Assembly: GCF_026008515.1 (NCBI RefSeq) | Contig: NZ_BQYM01000016.1 | Coordinates: forward strand, 1-64,000 | Direction: 5' to 3' | DNA length: 64,000 bases | Source: Hoyosella levis | GTDB taxonomy: Bacteria; Actinomycetota; Actinomycetes; Mycobacteriales; Mycobacteriaceae | The notes under the pieces: model-generated | Seen by the model: the letters and a program-made list of their open reading frames with translations, nothing else | What the model was told of the DNA's origin: nothing | Database searches by the model: none | Part shown: positions 23,058 through 32,649 of the stretch, in pieces | How the letters are laid out: every line of letters starts with the position of its first letter | Numbering within the stretch: position 1 is the stretch's first letter | Program-made: the position numbers and the translations under genes

Positions 23058-24475
23058 TCGACCTCCAAGCTGAGCAGATCTTCCACCGTTTCCCGTCGCA
23101 GCAGCAACCGGGACTGTCCGTCGCGCACGGCCACCACCGCAGGGCGGCCAAGCATGTTGTAGCGGCTCGCCATCGAATAACAATAGGCACCCGTCGCAGC
23201 GACCGCGAGCAGGTCCCCGGCCGCGATGTCCGCGGGCATCCAGGTGTTCCTGATGACGATGTCTCCCGTCTCGCAGTGCTTGCCGACGATGCGCGAGACC
23301 GTCGGCTCCGCATCGCTGCGCCGCGACACAACACGAACATCGTATTCGGCGTCGTACAACGACGTGCGGATGTTATCGCTCATTCCCCCGTCCACGCTGA
23401 CGTACTTGCGCCGCGCGGCCGAGCCGAGCCGGACATCCTTGACGGTACCGACCTCGTAGACGGTGACGGTTCCCGGCCCCGCGATGGCCCGGCCCGGTTC
23501 CACGGTGAGGCGTGGCACGGCGATGCCGACCTGCTTCGATTCGCTCTCCACGATCGCGAGCAGCTTGGCCGCGAGCTCCCCGATGGGGGGCGGATCATCG
23601 CTGGGCAGGTAGGCGATGCCAAAGCCGCCGCCGAGATCGACCGTGCCGAGCTGCTCGGTCTTCGTGGTTCCGAACTCGGAGATGACGTCGCCCAGCAGCC
23701 CGATGACACGATGCGCGGCTAACTCGAAGCCATCGGGCTCGAAGATCTGCGAGCCGATGTGGCTGTGGAGGCCCACGAGACGGAGATTGTCGGTGGCGAA
23801 GACCCGGCGGATGGCCTCCATCGCGGATCCATCAGCGAGGGAGAAGCCGAACTTCTGGTCCTCGTGCGCGGTCGCGATGAACTCGTGGGTGTGGGCCTCG
23901 ACGCCGACGGTGACGCGGATCAGCACGTCCTGCACCGCGCCGTGGCGGCCCGCGATCTCGTCGAGCCGATCGATCTCGATCATGGAATCGAGCACGACGT
24001 GGCCTACGCCGTGACGAACCGCCGCATCGAGCTCGGCCCCGGACTTGTTGTTGCCGTGCAGCGCGATCCGCTCGGCGGGGAAGCCACCGTGCAGGGCGAC
24101 GGCGAGCTCGCCGCCGGAAGCGACGTCAAGCGAAAGGCCCTCCTCGGCGACCCACCGCGCGATGTGGCTCGAAAGGAAGGCCTTCGAGGCGTAATGGACA
24201 CGGTCGGGTGCGCCGAACGCTTCCGCCATCTCCCGGCAGCGGGAACGGAAATCGTCCTCGTCGAGGACATAGAGCGGGGTCCCGTACTCGGCAGCGAGCT
24301 CGGTCACCGGGATCCCGGCCAGGGTGACGATCCCGCTGCTGGGATCGCGCTCCGCGTTGCGCGGCCACACCACCGGGGCGAGCGCGGCAAGCTCCTCGGG
24401 GGAGGCGGGACGCTCGCTGAGCCCTGGAGCGTGCGGGATCTCGGCATGCTTGGGGCCGGCTGGATGGGCGCTCAC
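23054..24475 (-). CDS. lysA: Diaminopimelate decarboxylase
   Basis: Final step of lysine synthesis: decarboxylates meso-DAP. It is a fold-type III PLP enzyme. From GTG 24475 the protein is 473 residues, a little longer than the 447-residue M. tuberculosis LysA because of about 25 extra N-terminal residues. The PLP lysine is Lys98 in [14 protein letters not shown] and HSHIGSQIF motifs follow, and the partner-subunit Cys is in VGKHCETGD. The GTG overlaps the argS stop by 4 bases (GTGA), so the longer open frame from 24544 is not needed. Confidence 0.95.
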   Translation of the reverse strand: MSAHPAGPKHAEIPHAPGLSERPASPEELAALAPVVWPRNAERDPSSGIVTLAGIPVTELAAEYGTPLYVLDEDDFRSRCREMAEAFGAPDRVHYASKAFLSSHIARWVAEEGLSLDVASGGELAVALHGGFPAERIALHGNNKSGAELDAAVRHGVGHVVLDSMIEIDRLDEIAGRHGAVQDVLIRVTVGVEAHTHEFIATAHEDQKFGFSLADGSAMEAIRRVFATDNLRLVGLHSHIGSQIFEPDGFELAAHRVIGLLGDVISEFGTTKTEQLGTVDLGGGFGIAYLPSDDPPPIGELAAKLLAIVESESKQVGIAVPRLTVEPGRAIAGPGTVTVYEVGTVKDVRLGSAARRKYVSVDGGMSDNIRTSLYDAEYDVRVVSRRSDAEPTVSRIVGKHCETGDIVIRNTWMPADIAAGDLLAVAATGAYCYSMASRYNMLGRPAVVAVRDGQSRLLLRRETVEDLLSLEVE

Positions 24476-26124
24476 ATTCGCTCCGGGGCGGTCACGCCCA
24501 GCAATGCCAGGCCGTTGGACAGGACTTGTCGGGCCGCGCCGCACAGGGCGAGCCTCGCGGTGTGCAGCGGGGCGGGCTCCTCATCGCCCTGCGGCAGCAC
24601 GCGGCACTGATCGTAGAACCGGTGGTAGGTCCCAGCAAGGTCCTCGAGGTAGCGCGCGACCCGATGCGGCTCGCGCAGCTTCGCGGCGGCCGCCACCACG
24701 GCCGGGAACTCGCCGAGGGTGCGGATGAGGTCGCCCTCGCGGTCGTGCGTGAGCAGCGCGAGCTGGGGCTCGGTGGAAGGCACTCCGAGGTCGGCGGCGT
24801 TGCGGGCGATCGAGCAGAGACGCGCATGCGCGTACTGCACGTAGTAGACAGGGTTCTCGTTGCTCGCGCTGGCCCACAGCTCGAGGTCGATATCGAGGCT
24901 GTTGTCGAACGACGAGCGGATGAGGGCGTATCGCGCGGCATCGACACCGATTGCCTCGACAAGGTCATCGAGCGTGATGACGGTGCCCGCGCGCTTGCTC
25001 ATCCGCAGGGGCTTGCCGTCGCGCACGAGGTTGACCATCTGGCCGATCAGCACCTCCACCGAAGCGGGGTCGTAGCCGAGGGCGGCCGCGGCAGCCTTCA
25101 AGCGAGCGATGTAGCCGTGGTGGTCCGCGCCGAGCATGTACACGCTCAGCCCGAAGCCACGCTCGTGCTTGTTGCGGAGGTAGGCGATGTCTCCCGCGAT
25201 GTAGGCAGCGTTTCCGTCGGACTTGATGACGACGCGATCCTTGTCATCGCCATAGTCGGAGCTGCGCAGCCACCAGGCCCCATCCTGGTGGTAGAGGTTT
25301 CCGTTGGCCTTGAGCTCCTCGATCGCCGCCTCGACCGCGCCCGACTCGAACAGCGAGTTCTCGTGGAAGTAGACGTCGAAATCGGTGCCGAACTCGTGCA
25401 ACGTCTGCTTGATGTGCTCGAACATCATGGCGACGCCCGCGGAGCGGAATGCCTCGTGCCGCGCGTCCTGCGGAAGATCCATCACCTCGGGCGAGCCGGT
25501 GACGATCGATCGGGCGATGTCAGTGATGTAGGCGCCGGCATAGCCATCCTCGGGGGCTGGCTCGCCCAGCGCGGCGGCTACCAGCGAGCGGGCGAAGCGA
25601 TCGATCTGGGCACCGTGGTCATTGAAGTAGTACTCGCGGGTGACCTTTGCGCCCTGGGCCTCGAGCACGCGACCGAGCGAATCCCCCGCAGCGGCCCAGC
25701 GTGTACCGCCGAGGTGGATCGGTCCCGTGGGGTTCGCCGAGACGAACTCCAGATTGATGTCCAGCCCGGCCAGGGACTCCCCGCGGCCGTATGCCTCCGC
25801 GGCGGCAAGCACATGCTCGACGATCTTTCCCTGCGCGGCCGCGGCGAGACGGATATTGAGGAAGCCTGGCCCCGCGATCTCGGCGGAGTCGATGCGGGAA
25901 TCATCAGCGACCGCGCTCGCGATCCAGCTCGCGAGCTCGCGCGGCGTGGTGCCGGCGCGCTTTGCCACCTGCAGCGCCACGTTGGTGGCGTAATCACCAT
26001 GCTCGGGGTTCCGCGGGCGCTCGACGACAAGCCGATCGGGCACAACGGAGGTATCGAGGTCGTGGCTCGCGAGCACGGAAACCGTGGCGTCGCGGAGCAG
26101 CTGGGAAAGGTCTGCTGGGGTCAC
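24472..26124 (-). CDS. argS: Arginyl-tRNA synthetase
   Basis: Class I synthetase charging tRNA-Arg. The HIGH-type motif is HLGG in [15 protein letters not shown] (about 137-145) and the KMSKS-type motif is [10 protein letters not shown]-terminal DALR-type anticodon-binding domain is visible ([13 protein letters not shown]...GVTAPERM end). I chose GTG 26124 because the protein then begins MTPADLSQ and is 550 residues, the same start and length as M. tuberculosis ArgS. A TAGGAT hexamer (26133-26138) lies 8 bases upstream, so the operon may begin with a leaderless start. Confidence 0.95.
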   Translation of the reverse strand: MTPADLSQLLRDATVSVLASHDLDTSVVPDRLVVERPRNPEHGDYATNVALQVAKRAGTTPRELASWIASAVADDSRIDSAEIAGPGFLNIRLAAAAQGKIVEHVLAAAEAYGRGESLAGLDINLEFVSANPTGPIHLGGTRWAAAGDSLGRVLEAQGAKVTREYYFNDHGAQIDRFARSLVAAALGEPAPEDGYAGAYITDIARSIVTGSPEVMDLPQDARHEAFRSAGVAMMFEHIKQTLHEFGTDFDVYFHENSLFESGAVEAAIEELKANGNLYHQDGAWWLRSSDYGDDKDRVVIKSDGNAAYIAGDIAYLRNKHERGFGLSVYMLGADHHGYIARLKAAAAALGYDPASVEVLIGQMVNLVRDGKPLRMSKRAGTVITLDDLVEAIGVDAARYALIRSSFDNSLDIDLELWASASNENPVYYVQYAHARLCSIARNAADLGVPSTEPQLALLTHDREGDLIRTLGEFPAVVAAAAKLREPHRVARYLEDLAGTYHRFYDQCRVLPQGDEEPAPLHTARLALCGAARQVLSNGLALLGVTAPERM

Positions 26125-26367
26125 AGGCACCTATCCTATGGCCCTGCGGGATCAACTGCTAAATGCGAGCCTCGCCGCGCCGGTAGCAGCATCGCTGCCC
26201 GACGGTACGTACAGTTGAGTCCAGCGCGCGGCGCGTGCCTCAGCCACCAGCGCTGTCACACCGGCAGCTGTCACAACGGCTCCGGTTCGCGCCCGCACCC
26301 TTCTGTGCGTGCGGCGCGGGCGCGCGCACGCGGTCCTGTCACTACGGCGCGGAAAGATCCACCATCA

Positions 26368-27297
26368 ATGGCAAGCAATGCGAACGATAGAACCGCCAAG
26401 GCCATGCGGGCCGCGAAGAAGAAATCACGCGGCGGCACCGCCCGCGGGCTCAAGTCCGGCCCGAGCATTCCCTGGATTGGCATCGGCGCCATCGCCAGCG
26501 TCCTCATCCTCATCGGCGTGATCGTGTGGAACGTCGCGCCGAGCATCCGTGATGAGCAAGCAATGGAGCGCTGGACCCCCTCCGCCGAGGATCCCGATCC
26601 CTCCACCCGGATCGATGGCGTCGAGATCGTCGACGATATGAGCAACGCGCACGTCCTTGCCGGCCAGCGGGTCGCCTACGAGCCGATGCCTCCGTTCGGC
26701 GGGCCGCACGACGAGGCCTGGGCCACCTGCACCGGTGTTGTCTACGACGAGCCCATCCGCACGGAGAATGCCGTGCATTCCCTCGAGCATGGCGCCGTCT
26801 GGGTCACCTATGACCCGGAGAGCGCGTCGGAAGCCGACATCGCCACGCTCGAGAGCCGCGTCGACGGGCAGGCATACATGTTCATGTCTCCGTTCCCCGG
26901 CCAGGAATCGCCGATCTCGCTGCAGGCCTGGGGCCATCAGCTGAAGCTTGACTCGGCCGATGACGAGCGGATCAACCAGTTCATCGGGGCGCTGCGCCTC
27001 AACCAGTTCAACAGCCCGGAACCAGGCGCGAGCTGCTCGAATGTTCCCGGCTACTTCGATCCCGAGAACCCGCCCCCGTTCGATCCGGCCCCGCCCGGGC
27101 CCGACGCGGTCGCGATGGATGGAACCGGCGCATCAGCGGAGGCGGCGGAGATGGGCGCGCCCCTGACCGGGGATGCCCCTCCCGCCCCCGGACCAGCGGA
27201 TGAGGCGCCTGCTGGCGACGCCCCCGCCGCCGAGGTTCCTCCCGCTCCCGCGCCCGCGCCCGCGCCCGCTCCCGAGGGCGAGGAGAGCGGAGAATGA
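26368..27297 (+). CDS. DUF3105 membrane-anchored extracytoplasmic protein
   Basis: Family of unknown function. A basic cytoplasmic start (KAMRAAKKKSRGG) leads to one transmembrane helix (about 33-57, IPWIGIGAIASVLILIGVIVW). The DUF3105 domain (about 85-235) follows with its conserved PPFGGPHDEAWATCTGVVYDEPI and HSLEHGAVWVTY segments; the His-Glu-His cluster and one Cys pair could bind a metal. The last 70 residues are Pro/Ala-rich and probably wall-spanning. The start ATG has GGAAAG 11 bases upstream. The stop overlaps the DUF305 start by 4 bases. Confidence 0.9.
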   Translation: MASNANDRTAKAMRAAKKKSRGGTARGLKSGPSIPWIGIGAIASVLILIGVIVWNVAPSIRDEQAMERWTPSAEDPDPSTRIDGVEIVDDMSNAHVLAGQRVAYEPMPPFGGPHDEAWATCTGVVYDEPIRTENAVHSLEHGAVWVTYDPESASEADIATLESRVDGQAYMFMSPFPGQESPISLQAWGHQLKLDSADDERINQFIGALRLNQFNSPEPGASCSNVPGYFDPENPPPFDPAPPGPDAVAMDGTGASAEAAEMGAPLTGDAPPAPGPADEAPAGDAPAAEVPPAPAPAPAPAPEGEESGE

Positions 27298-27986
27298 GCA
27301 CATGGGGCCGGCGCCTCGCTCCCCTGCTGGTGATCGCCACCGCGCTCGGCATGACGATCGGCTTCCTGCTTGGAGCAGCAATCGGCGGCGATGACGACGG
27401 CCTGCCCGCGAGCATCGACCCGAATGCCTCCGATATCGGCTTCAGCCAGGACATGACCGCGCACCACCTGCAGGCCGTCGAGATGTCCGCCGCGGTGCTG
27501 ACCACGACCAGCGATCCCAGCATCAGGACACTCGCCTACGACATCCTGACCGCCCAGGAGAACCAGATCGGCCAGATGCAGGGCTGGCTGCAAGCGTGGG
27601 ACGAGCCGCGGTTCGCTCCCGGCGCCCGCATGGCATGGATGCCAGCCAGCCAGCATGAGGGCGGCCAGCACGGCGGCGAGCACGAGGGCGGCGACATGTC
27701 CGGCAGCACCATGGCCGAGGGCGCTCTCATGCCAGGAATGGCAACCTCCGAGGAGATGGCGCGCCTGCGCGGCCTCGAGGGCAGCGAGCAGGACGTGTAC
27801 TTCCTCCAGCTGATGCTGCGGCACCACGAGGGGGGCCTGCCCATGGCACGGGCCGCGATCGACCAGGCCAGCACGCGCCTCGTGACAGGCATCGCCCAGA
27901 AGATGCTGGACGGGCAGAAGAAGGAGATCCACCTGATGACCGATCTGCTCGCCCAGCGCGGCGCGGAACCCCTTCCGTTCAACTAG
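27294..27986 (+). CDS. DUF305 ferritin-like extracytoplasmic protein
   Basis: The 230-residue protein has an N-terminal signal anchor (about 8-30). Two DUF305 helical halves carry the paired-histidine motifs DMTAHHLQAVEMS (His57, His58) and LMLRHHEGGLPMA (His177, His178). The linker between the halves (about 112-150) is rich in His, Met, Gly and Glu (MPASQHEGGQHGGEHEGGDM), a composition typical of copper-handling proteins. DUF305 members occur in copper-resistance loci, but the function here is inferred. It is translationally coupled to the DUF3105 gene by ATGA. Confidence 0.9.
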   Translation: MSTWGRRLAPLLVIATALGMTIGFLLGAAIGGDDDGLPASIDPNASDIGFSQDMTAHHLQAVEMSAAVLTTTSDPSIRTLAYDILTAQENQIGQMQGWLQAWDEPRFAPGARMAWMPASQHEGGQHGGEHEGGDMSGSTMAEGALMPGMATSEEMARLRGLEGSEQDVYFLQLMLRHHEGGLPMARAAIDQASTRLVTGIAQKMLDGQKKEIHLMTDLLAQRGAEPLPFN

Positions 27987-28102
27987 TCGGCTGCGGCCGG
28001 GCGCGCGATAACGCCAGACACGCGCCTGGCCTGGCGATTCCGCATTGGTGGCGCTAATGCGCTAGGCTAGCTCCGCCCACCGCGCAAGCGTGGGCGTGGC
28101 AA

Positions 28103-28175
28103 GCCCTCGTAGCTCAGGGGATAGAGCACTGCCCTCCGGAGGCAGGTGTCGCAGGTTCGAATCCTGCCGAGGGCA
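28103..28175 (+). tRNA. tRNA-Arg (anticodon CCG)
   Basis: A 73-base cloverleaf: acceptor GCCCTCG/CGAGGGC, D stem GCTC/GAGC, anticodon stem CTGCC/GGCAG with loop CTCCGGA (anticodon CCG at 28136-28138, reading CGG), T stem GCAGG/CCTGC with TTCGAAT loop, discriminator A at 28175. The 3' CCA is not encoded. The MFS gene on the other strand ends 27 bases beyond it; no integrase or duplicated 3' end is seen, so the locus shows no sign of use as an attachment site. Confidence 0.96.
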
Positions 28176-28202
28176 CACACAATTCCGATCAGGATTTCCC
28201 TC

Positions 28203-29462
28203 TCATTCCGCGTCGTTTCCCGCCACGTCGCGTGCCGCCCCATCGTTCCAGGTCCGGGCATCCTGTTCCCTGCTTGTCTCGGGCACCACGATCCAGTACA
28301 CAGCGGCTAGTAGCAGCAAGGCTCCGGTGAGCAGGAACGCCACCTCGAACGAATAGTTCTCGGCGATCCAGCCCCCGAGCAGCGGCCCCACGATCGCGCC
28401 GAGATCGGCGGTCATCTGGAACGCCGCGAGGACCTTGCCGCCATTGCGGTCTGATCCGATCAGATCAGCCACCGCGGCCTGCTGGCTGGGCACCACGAAG
28501 CCCATGCCCGCGCCGGCGATCACGCAAAGCACGAGGAAGACCACGGGATTTCCGGAGAGGCCGAGCACCATGGTGGATGATCCGGTGATAGCGAGTCCCA
28601 TGATGGTGGGCGGCTTGCGCCCGATGCGGTCGGAGAGCTTGCCGGAGGTCGTCAGCACGATCGCCATGCCGATGGAGAACGCAGCGAGCGCGAACCCGCC
28701 CAGCTCGGTGCCCATGGTGAACGCGACCGTCACGAACAACGGGATCAATGCCACGCGCACACCAAAGGTGGCCCAGCCGTGGGCGAGGTTGGTCAGGAGC
28801 GCCGCGCGGTAGGCCGGCTCTCGCAGCGCCTCGCCCAGGCGGTACTCCTGCCGCGGAGCGGAGCGCGTGGCGCCGGTCCCGCGAGGCTCGCTGTCCAGCC
28901 TGGTGTGGACGACGATGATGGCGATGACGAGCGCCACGGTGTAGACGATGAACGGCACGCGCAGCCCGAACCGGCCGAGCAGCCCGCCGAGCAGTGGCCC
29001 GGTGATCCCGCCGAGCAGGAATGCGGTGCTGTAGAGGCTGCTGACCTTGCCGCGCCGGTCCGGGGGCGAGAGCCGGATGATGAGCGCCATCGCGGAGATC
29101 GTGAACATGGTGGAGCCGATGCCCCCGAGACCACGGAAGATCATGAGCTGCCAGTAGCTCTGCGCGGCGGCGCTCGCTCCCGTGGAGATCGCGACTATGG
29201 CGAGCCCGCTCAAGTAGACGCGCCGCTCGCCGAGCTTCTGGACGAGCTGGCCGCTGGCGGGCGCGAAGAGCAGGCGGGCGACCGCGAAGATGCTGACGAT
29301 CGCGGACGCCGCGGTGTAGCCGACGTTGAAGCTGGTCGCGTACTGGGGCAGCACCGGGGCGATGAGCCCATAGCCGACGGCAATGACAAAAGCGGCAGCC
29401 ACCAGCACATGTATTTGCCTCATGGCGTGCTGGTGGCTGCCGCTTGCTCTGGTGTTGCCCAC
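28203..29462 (-). CDS. MFS transporter, drug:H+ antiporter (DHA1-like)
   Basis: A 419-residue inner-membrane protein with about 12 transmembrane segments. The first half has VAVGYGLIAPVLPQYA in helix 1 and the loop motif GQLVQKLGERRVYLSG between helices 2 and 3, the usual MFS motif A position. The motif is repeated in the second half (GKLSDRIGRKPPTIMG). This suggests proton-driven export of small molecules; the substrate is unknown. The GTG start is 6 bases after TAGCCT (29469-29474) with no ribosome site, so leaderless expression is possible. It is monocistronic, followed by the convergent tRNA. Confidence 0.88.
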   Translation of the reverse strand: MGNTRASGSHQHAMRQIHVLVAAAFVIAVGYGLIAPVLPQYATSFNVGYTAASAIVSIFAVARLLFAPASGQLVQKLGERRVYLSGLAIVAISTGASAAAQSYWQLMIFRGLGGIGSTMFTISAMALIIRLSPPDRRGKVSSLYSTAFLLGGITGPLLGGLLGRFGLRVPFIVYTVALVIAIIVVHTRLDSEPRGTGATRSAPRQEYRLGEALREPAYRAALLTNLAHGWATFGVRVALIPLFVTVAFTMGTELGGFALAAFSIGMAIVLTTSGKLSDRIGRKPPTIMGLAITGSSTMVLGLSGNPVVFLVLCVIAGAGMGFVVPSQQAAVADLIGSDRNGGKVLAAFQMTADLGAIVGPLLGGWIAENYSFEVAFLLTGALLLLAAVYWIVVPETSREQDARTWNDGAARDVAGNDAE

Positions 29463-29502
29463 GGTTCGAGGCTACAGACCCTGGAGCGAGGTGGCGTGCT
29501 GG

Positions 29503-30936
29503 CTAGAGTGCCTTGAGCTCCTCGATGACGTGGCTCACGGATTTCTTGGCGTCGCCGAAGAGCATCGACGTCTGGTCCGCGAAGAACAGGGGGTTCTCGA
29601 TGCCCGCGTAGCCCGAGGACATGCCTCGCTTGAGCACGATGACCGACCTGGACTGGTCGACGTTGAGGATCGGCATGCCGTGGATCGGCGAGCTCGGGTC
29701 GTTGCGCGCCGCCGGGTTGGTGACGTCGTTGGCGCCGATGACGATGGTGACATCGGTGCGGTTGAACTCACCGTTGATGTCGTCCATCTCCTTCATGGCG
29801 TCGTAGCTGACCTCGGCCTCGGCGAGCAGCACGTTCATGTGCCCCGGCATGCGGCCGGCGACGGGGTGGATGGCGAACTTGACCTCCACGCCCTTTTCCT
29901 CGAGCAGGTCGGCGAGCTCCTTGACCGCATGCTGTGCCTGGGCGACGGCGAGGCCGTAGCCGGGCACCACGATCACCTGGTTCGCGTAGGCCATCTGGAT
30001 GGCCGCATCGGAGGCGGACGTGGACTTGACCGTGCCGCCCGCATCGTCGACCGCGGCGGCGCTGGTGGAGCCGCCGAACGAGCCGAAGATGATCGCGGGG
30101 ATCGACCGGTTCATGGCCTTGGCCATGAGGTTGGTGAGGATGGAGCCGGACGCGCCGACGATCATGCCGGCGACGATCATCGCGGTGTTGTTCAGCGCGA
30201 GGCCAGCCGATGCCGCGGACAGCCCGGTGAGGGCGTTGAGCAGCGAGATGACGACTGGCATGTCGGCGCCGCCGATGGGCAGCACCACGAACAGGCCCAT
30301 CGTCCCGGCGATGACCAGCAACGCCAGGATCCAGATGGCCGCGGTCGGGTCGTTTGCCGGGTCGGCGTTGATCCCGATGTAGATCGCGATTGCCAGCGAG
30401 GCAAGAGCAAGGATGATGTTGGCGACCTGGAAGGTCTTGACGTTCGCGACCAGCTTCTTCTCAAGGTTCTTGTTGAGCAGTTCCTGGAGCTTCGCGAAGG
30501 CCACCAGGGAGCCCCAGAACGACACCGAGCCGACGATCGCCGCGAACAGCGATCCGACGATGATGTGAACGACCGGGCCCTCGTAGTCGTGGAAGTTGGT
30601 GAATCCATCGGTGTCGAGGAACTCCGCCCAGGCGATGAGCGCGACGGTGCCACCGCCCACTCCGTTGAAGAAGGCCACGAGCTGTGGCATCTGGGTCATC
30701 TTGGTGCGGATGGCAGGCGGAACGCCTAGGGCGACACCCACGACGAGGCCGGCGACGATGATGATCCAGTTGCCCGTGTCGCGCACCGCGAGCAGGGTGG
30801 CGGCGACCGCGATGCCCATGCCCACCGCAGCGATCCAGTTGCCGCGGACGGCGGTGCGGGGGCCGGTGAGGCCCATCAGGCCATAGATGAACAGGGAGAA
30901 AGCAATGATGTAGAGAACATTGACGAGGGTGTCCAT
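29503..30936 (-). CDS. pntB: NAD(P) transhydrogenase subunit beta
   Basis: Proton-pumping transhydrogenase moving hydride between NADH and NADP+. The 477-residue protein has a membrane domain II of about 9 helices (residues 1-270) followed by the NADP(H)-binding domain III (about 300-477) with VPGYGLAVAQAQHAVKEL, the VIGANDVTNPAARND motif and RSVIVLKRGMSSGYAG. Its ATG overlaps the preceding stop by 1 base, so the three pnt genes are one coupled operon. Confidence 0.96.
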   Translation of the reverse strand: MDTLVNVLYIIAFSLFIYGLMGLTGPRTAVRGNWIAAVGMGIAVAATLLAVRDTGNWIIIVAGLVVGVALGVPPAIRTKMTQMPQLVAFFNGVGGGTVALIAWAEFLDTDGFTNFHDYEGPVVHIIVGSLFAAIVGSVSFWGSLVAFAKLQELLNKNLEKKLVANVKTFQVANIILALASLAIAIYIGINADPANDPTAAIWILALLVIAGTMGLFVVLPIGGADMPVVISLLNALTGLSAASAGLALNNTAMIVAGMIVGASGSILTNLMAKAMNRSIPAIIFGSFGGSTSAAAVDDAGGTVKSTSASDAAIQMAYANQVIVVPGYGLAVAQAQHAVKELADLLEEKGVEVKFAIHPVAGRMPGHMNVLLAEAEVSYDAMKEMDDINGEFNRTDVTIVIGANDVTNPAARNDPSSPIHGMPILNVDQSRSVIVLKRGMSSGYAGIENPLFFADQTSMLFGDAKKSVSHVIEELKAL

Positions 30937-31253
30937 CAGGCGTCTCCTCCCTTGCCGCGGGCAGGCGACTTGGACTTGAACATGCCAAGCATGCGGTCAG
31001 TGACGACGAAGCCGCCGACAACGTTGAGCGTGCCGAACACGACCGCGATGAACAGGATCACCTGCATCGCGATGCTGGGGTCCTCCACCTTGCCGAGCAC
31101 GACGAGCGCGCCAAGCACGACGATGCCGTGGATGGCGTTGGTGCCGGACATCAGCGGGGTGTGGAGGGTATTGGGCACTTTGGAGATAACGGTGAAGCCA
31201 ACGAATCCGGCGAGCACGAGCAGCGCCAGGTTGGCTAGCAGTTCGGTGTACAT
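30936..31253 (-). CDS. NAD(P) transhydrogenase subunit alpha, membrane part (PntAB/alpha2)
   Basis: A 105-residue, three- or four-helix membrane segment that in other bacteria is the C-terminal part of PntA. It starts at ATG 31253 (MYTELLANLALLVLAGFVGF). It has the conserved VPNTLHTPLMSGTNAIHGI turn and ends VTDRMLGMFKSK. A longer open frame to 31361 runs into pntAA and should be ignored. The split alpha1/alpha2/beta arrangement is the one known in many Actinobacteria and Rhodospirillum. Confidence 0.94.
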   Translation of the reverse strand: MYTELLANLALLVLAGFVGFTVISKVPNTLHTPLMSGTNAIHGIVVLGALVVLGKVEDPSIAMQVILFIAVVFGTLNVVGGFVVTDRMLGMFKSKSPARGKGGDA

Positions 31254-31266
31254 GCGTGGTTCCTTG

Positions 31267-32400
31267 TCATCCTGCCGCGGGGCGCGACGCGGTCTCGGGG
31301 ACGCCGGTGACGCAGGAGTCGGCGAGGATCTGGTCGGTGAAGTCCGGTGCCAGCGCGGCATCGTCGTCCAGCATGAGATCGAGCAGCGCGGTGACGTTCT
31401 TCGCGTAGAGCTCGCTGGAATGCTCGGGCATCGTCGCGGGGAGGTTCAGCGGAGAGGCGATGGTCACACCATGCTTGTTGACGGTCTGCCCCGGCTCGGT
31501 GAGCTCGCAGTTCCCGCCGGTCTCGCCAGCGAGGTCAACGATGACGCTGCCCTCCCGCATGCCTTTCACGGCCGCGGCGGTGACAAGGCGCGGGGCGGGG
31601 CGGCCGGGCACGAGGGCGGTGGTGATCACGACGTCAAAGCCCTTGATCGCGTCCTCGAGGCGTTGCTGCTGCTCCGCCCGCTCCTCCTCGGTGAGCTCGC
31701 GCGCGTAGCCACCCTCGCCCGCGGCGCTGATGCCAAGGTCGAGCCATTGCGCGCCGACGGAGCGAACCTGGTCCGCGACCTCGGGCCGCACATCGTATCC
31801 CGTCGAGCGCCCACCGAGCCGCTTCGCGGTAGCGAGCGCCTGCAGTCCCGCGACGCCGACGCCCAGGACCAGCACGGTGGCGGGCTTGACGGTTCCGGCG
31901 GCGGTGGTGAGCATCGGGAAGAACCGCGTGAGCTCGTTGGCGGCAACCAGGACTGCCTTGTAGCCGGCGACGTTCGCCTGGCTGGACAGTGCGTCCATGA
32001 CCTGCGCGCGGGAGATGCGCGGGATGGCCTCCATGGCGAATGCGTGGACGCCGCGCTCGCGGAGCGCGTCGATGCAATTGTCCTGGTTGCGGGGGGCGAG
32101 GAATCCGATGAGCGTGGCGCCCTTCGGGATCTGCTTGATCTCGGCCGGGGACGGCGGAGCGACCTTGACGATCACTTCGCAGTCCCATGCGTTGCCGATG
32201 GTGGCGCCCGCCTGGGTGTACTCGTCGTCAGGGATGTGGGCACGGTCGCCCGCTCCGGCCTCGACGACGACGTTGATTCCGCGGCCAGTGAGTGACTTCA
32301 CTGCCTTGGGCACGAGGGCTACGCGCCGCTCCCCCTCGCCAGTCTCCCGAACCACGCCCACGGTCGTGGACCGTTGCTGAGTGTTGTGTGCGCTATCCAA
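31267..32400 (-). CDS. NAD(P) transhydrogenase subunit alpha, soluble NAD(H)-binding part
   Basis: Domain I of transhydrogenase, related to alanine dehydrogenase. It has VGVVRETGEGERRVALVPKAV at the start, the central Rossmann motif VLGVGVAGLQALATAKRLG, and RPAPRLVTAAAVKGMREGSVIVDLA. The start is uncertain. TTG 32400 has GGAGAG upstream and gives 377 residues; the longer ATG at 32451 lies inside a perfect hairpin (32443-32461). A short gap (13 bases) separates it from the alpha2 gene. Confidence 0.93.
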   Translation of the reverse strand: MDSAHNTQQRSTTVGVVRETGEGERRVALVPKAVKSLTGRGINVVVEAGAGDRAHIPDDEYTQAGATIGNAWDCEVIVKVAPPSPAEIKQIPKGATLIGFLAPRNQDNCIDALRERGVHAFAMEAIPRISRAQVMDALSSQANVAGYKAVLVAANELTRFFPMLTTAAGTVKPATVLVLGVGVAGLQALATAKRLGGRSTGYDVRPEVADQVRSVGAQWLDLGISAAGEGGYARELTEEERAEQQQRLEDAIKGFDVVITTALVPGRPAPRLVTAAAVKGMREGSVIVDLAGETGGNCELTEPGQTVNKHGVTIASPLNLPATMPEHSSELYAKNVTALLDLMLDDDAALAPDFTDQILADSCVTGVPETASRPAAG

Positions 32401-32442
32401 TGATGTGACTCTCCGCGAGACGGCTCGCTGATCGGTGAGAAT

Positions 32443-32461
32443 CACCGGCATCTTGCCGGTG
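32443..32461 (-). promoter_or_regulatory. Perfect hairpin in the leader of the pnt operon
   Basis: CACCGGCA (32443-32450), TCT, TGCCGGTG (32454-32461): an 8-bp perfect inverted repeat with a 3-base loop, about 45 bases before the preferred TTG start. It covers the alternative ATG at 32451. It may be an operator or an RNA hairpin in the leader. No T tract follows, so a terminator is less likely. Confidence 0.45.
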
Positions 32462-32649
32462 CGCTGGAGATTTCCGTCTGCTCACAGCGCACTGATCGTA
32501 CCGAGATGCGCGGTCGAGTTGGTTCTCCGCGTCGGCGTGCCTTCATCTGAATCGAATCACCGGGACAGATCATCCCTGTTACGTGGGGTTTGTGAACTCC
32601 CCCACAAGCGGGCGCGAGCGCGCCCTGATAGCGCGGGGCGCTGGTGGCG

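Noticed and set aside
23058-23183. Longer N-terminus for homoserine dehydrogenase
   Set aside because: Would overlap the lysA coding sequence by 130 bases; the ATG at 23057 has a good ribosome site and ATGA overlap.
28103-28203. tRNA-Arg as an attachment site for an integrated element
   Set aside because: No integrase, no second copy of the tRNA 3' end, and flanking genes look chromosomal.
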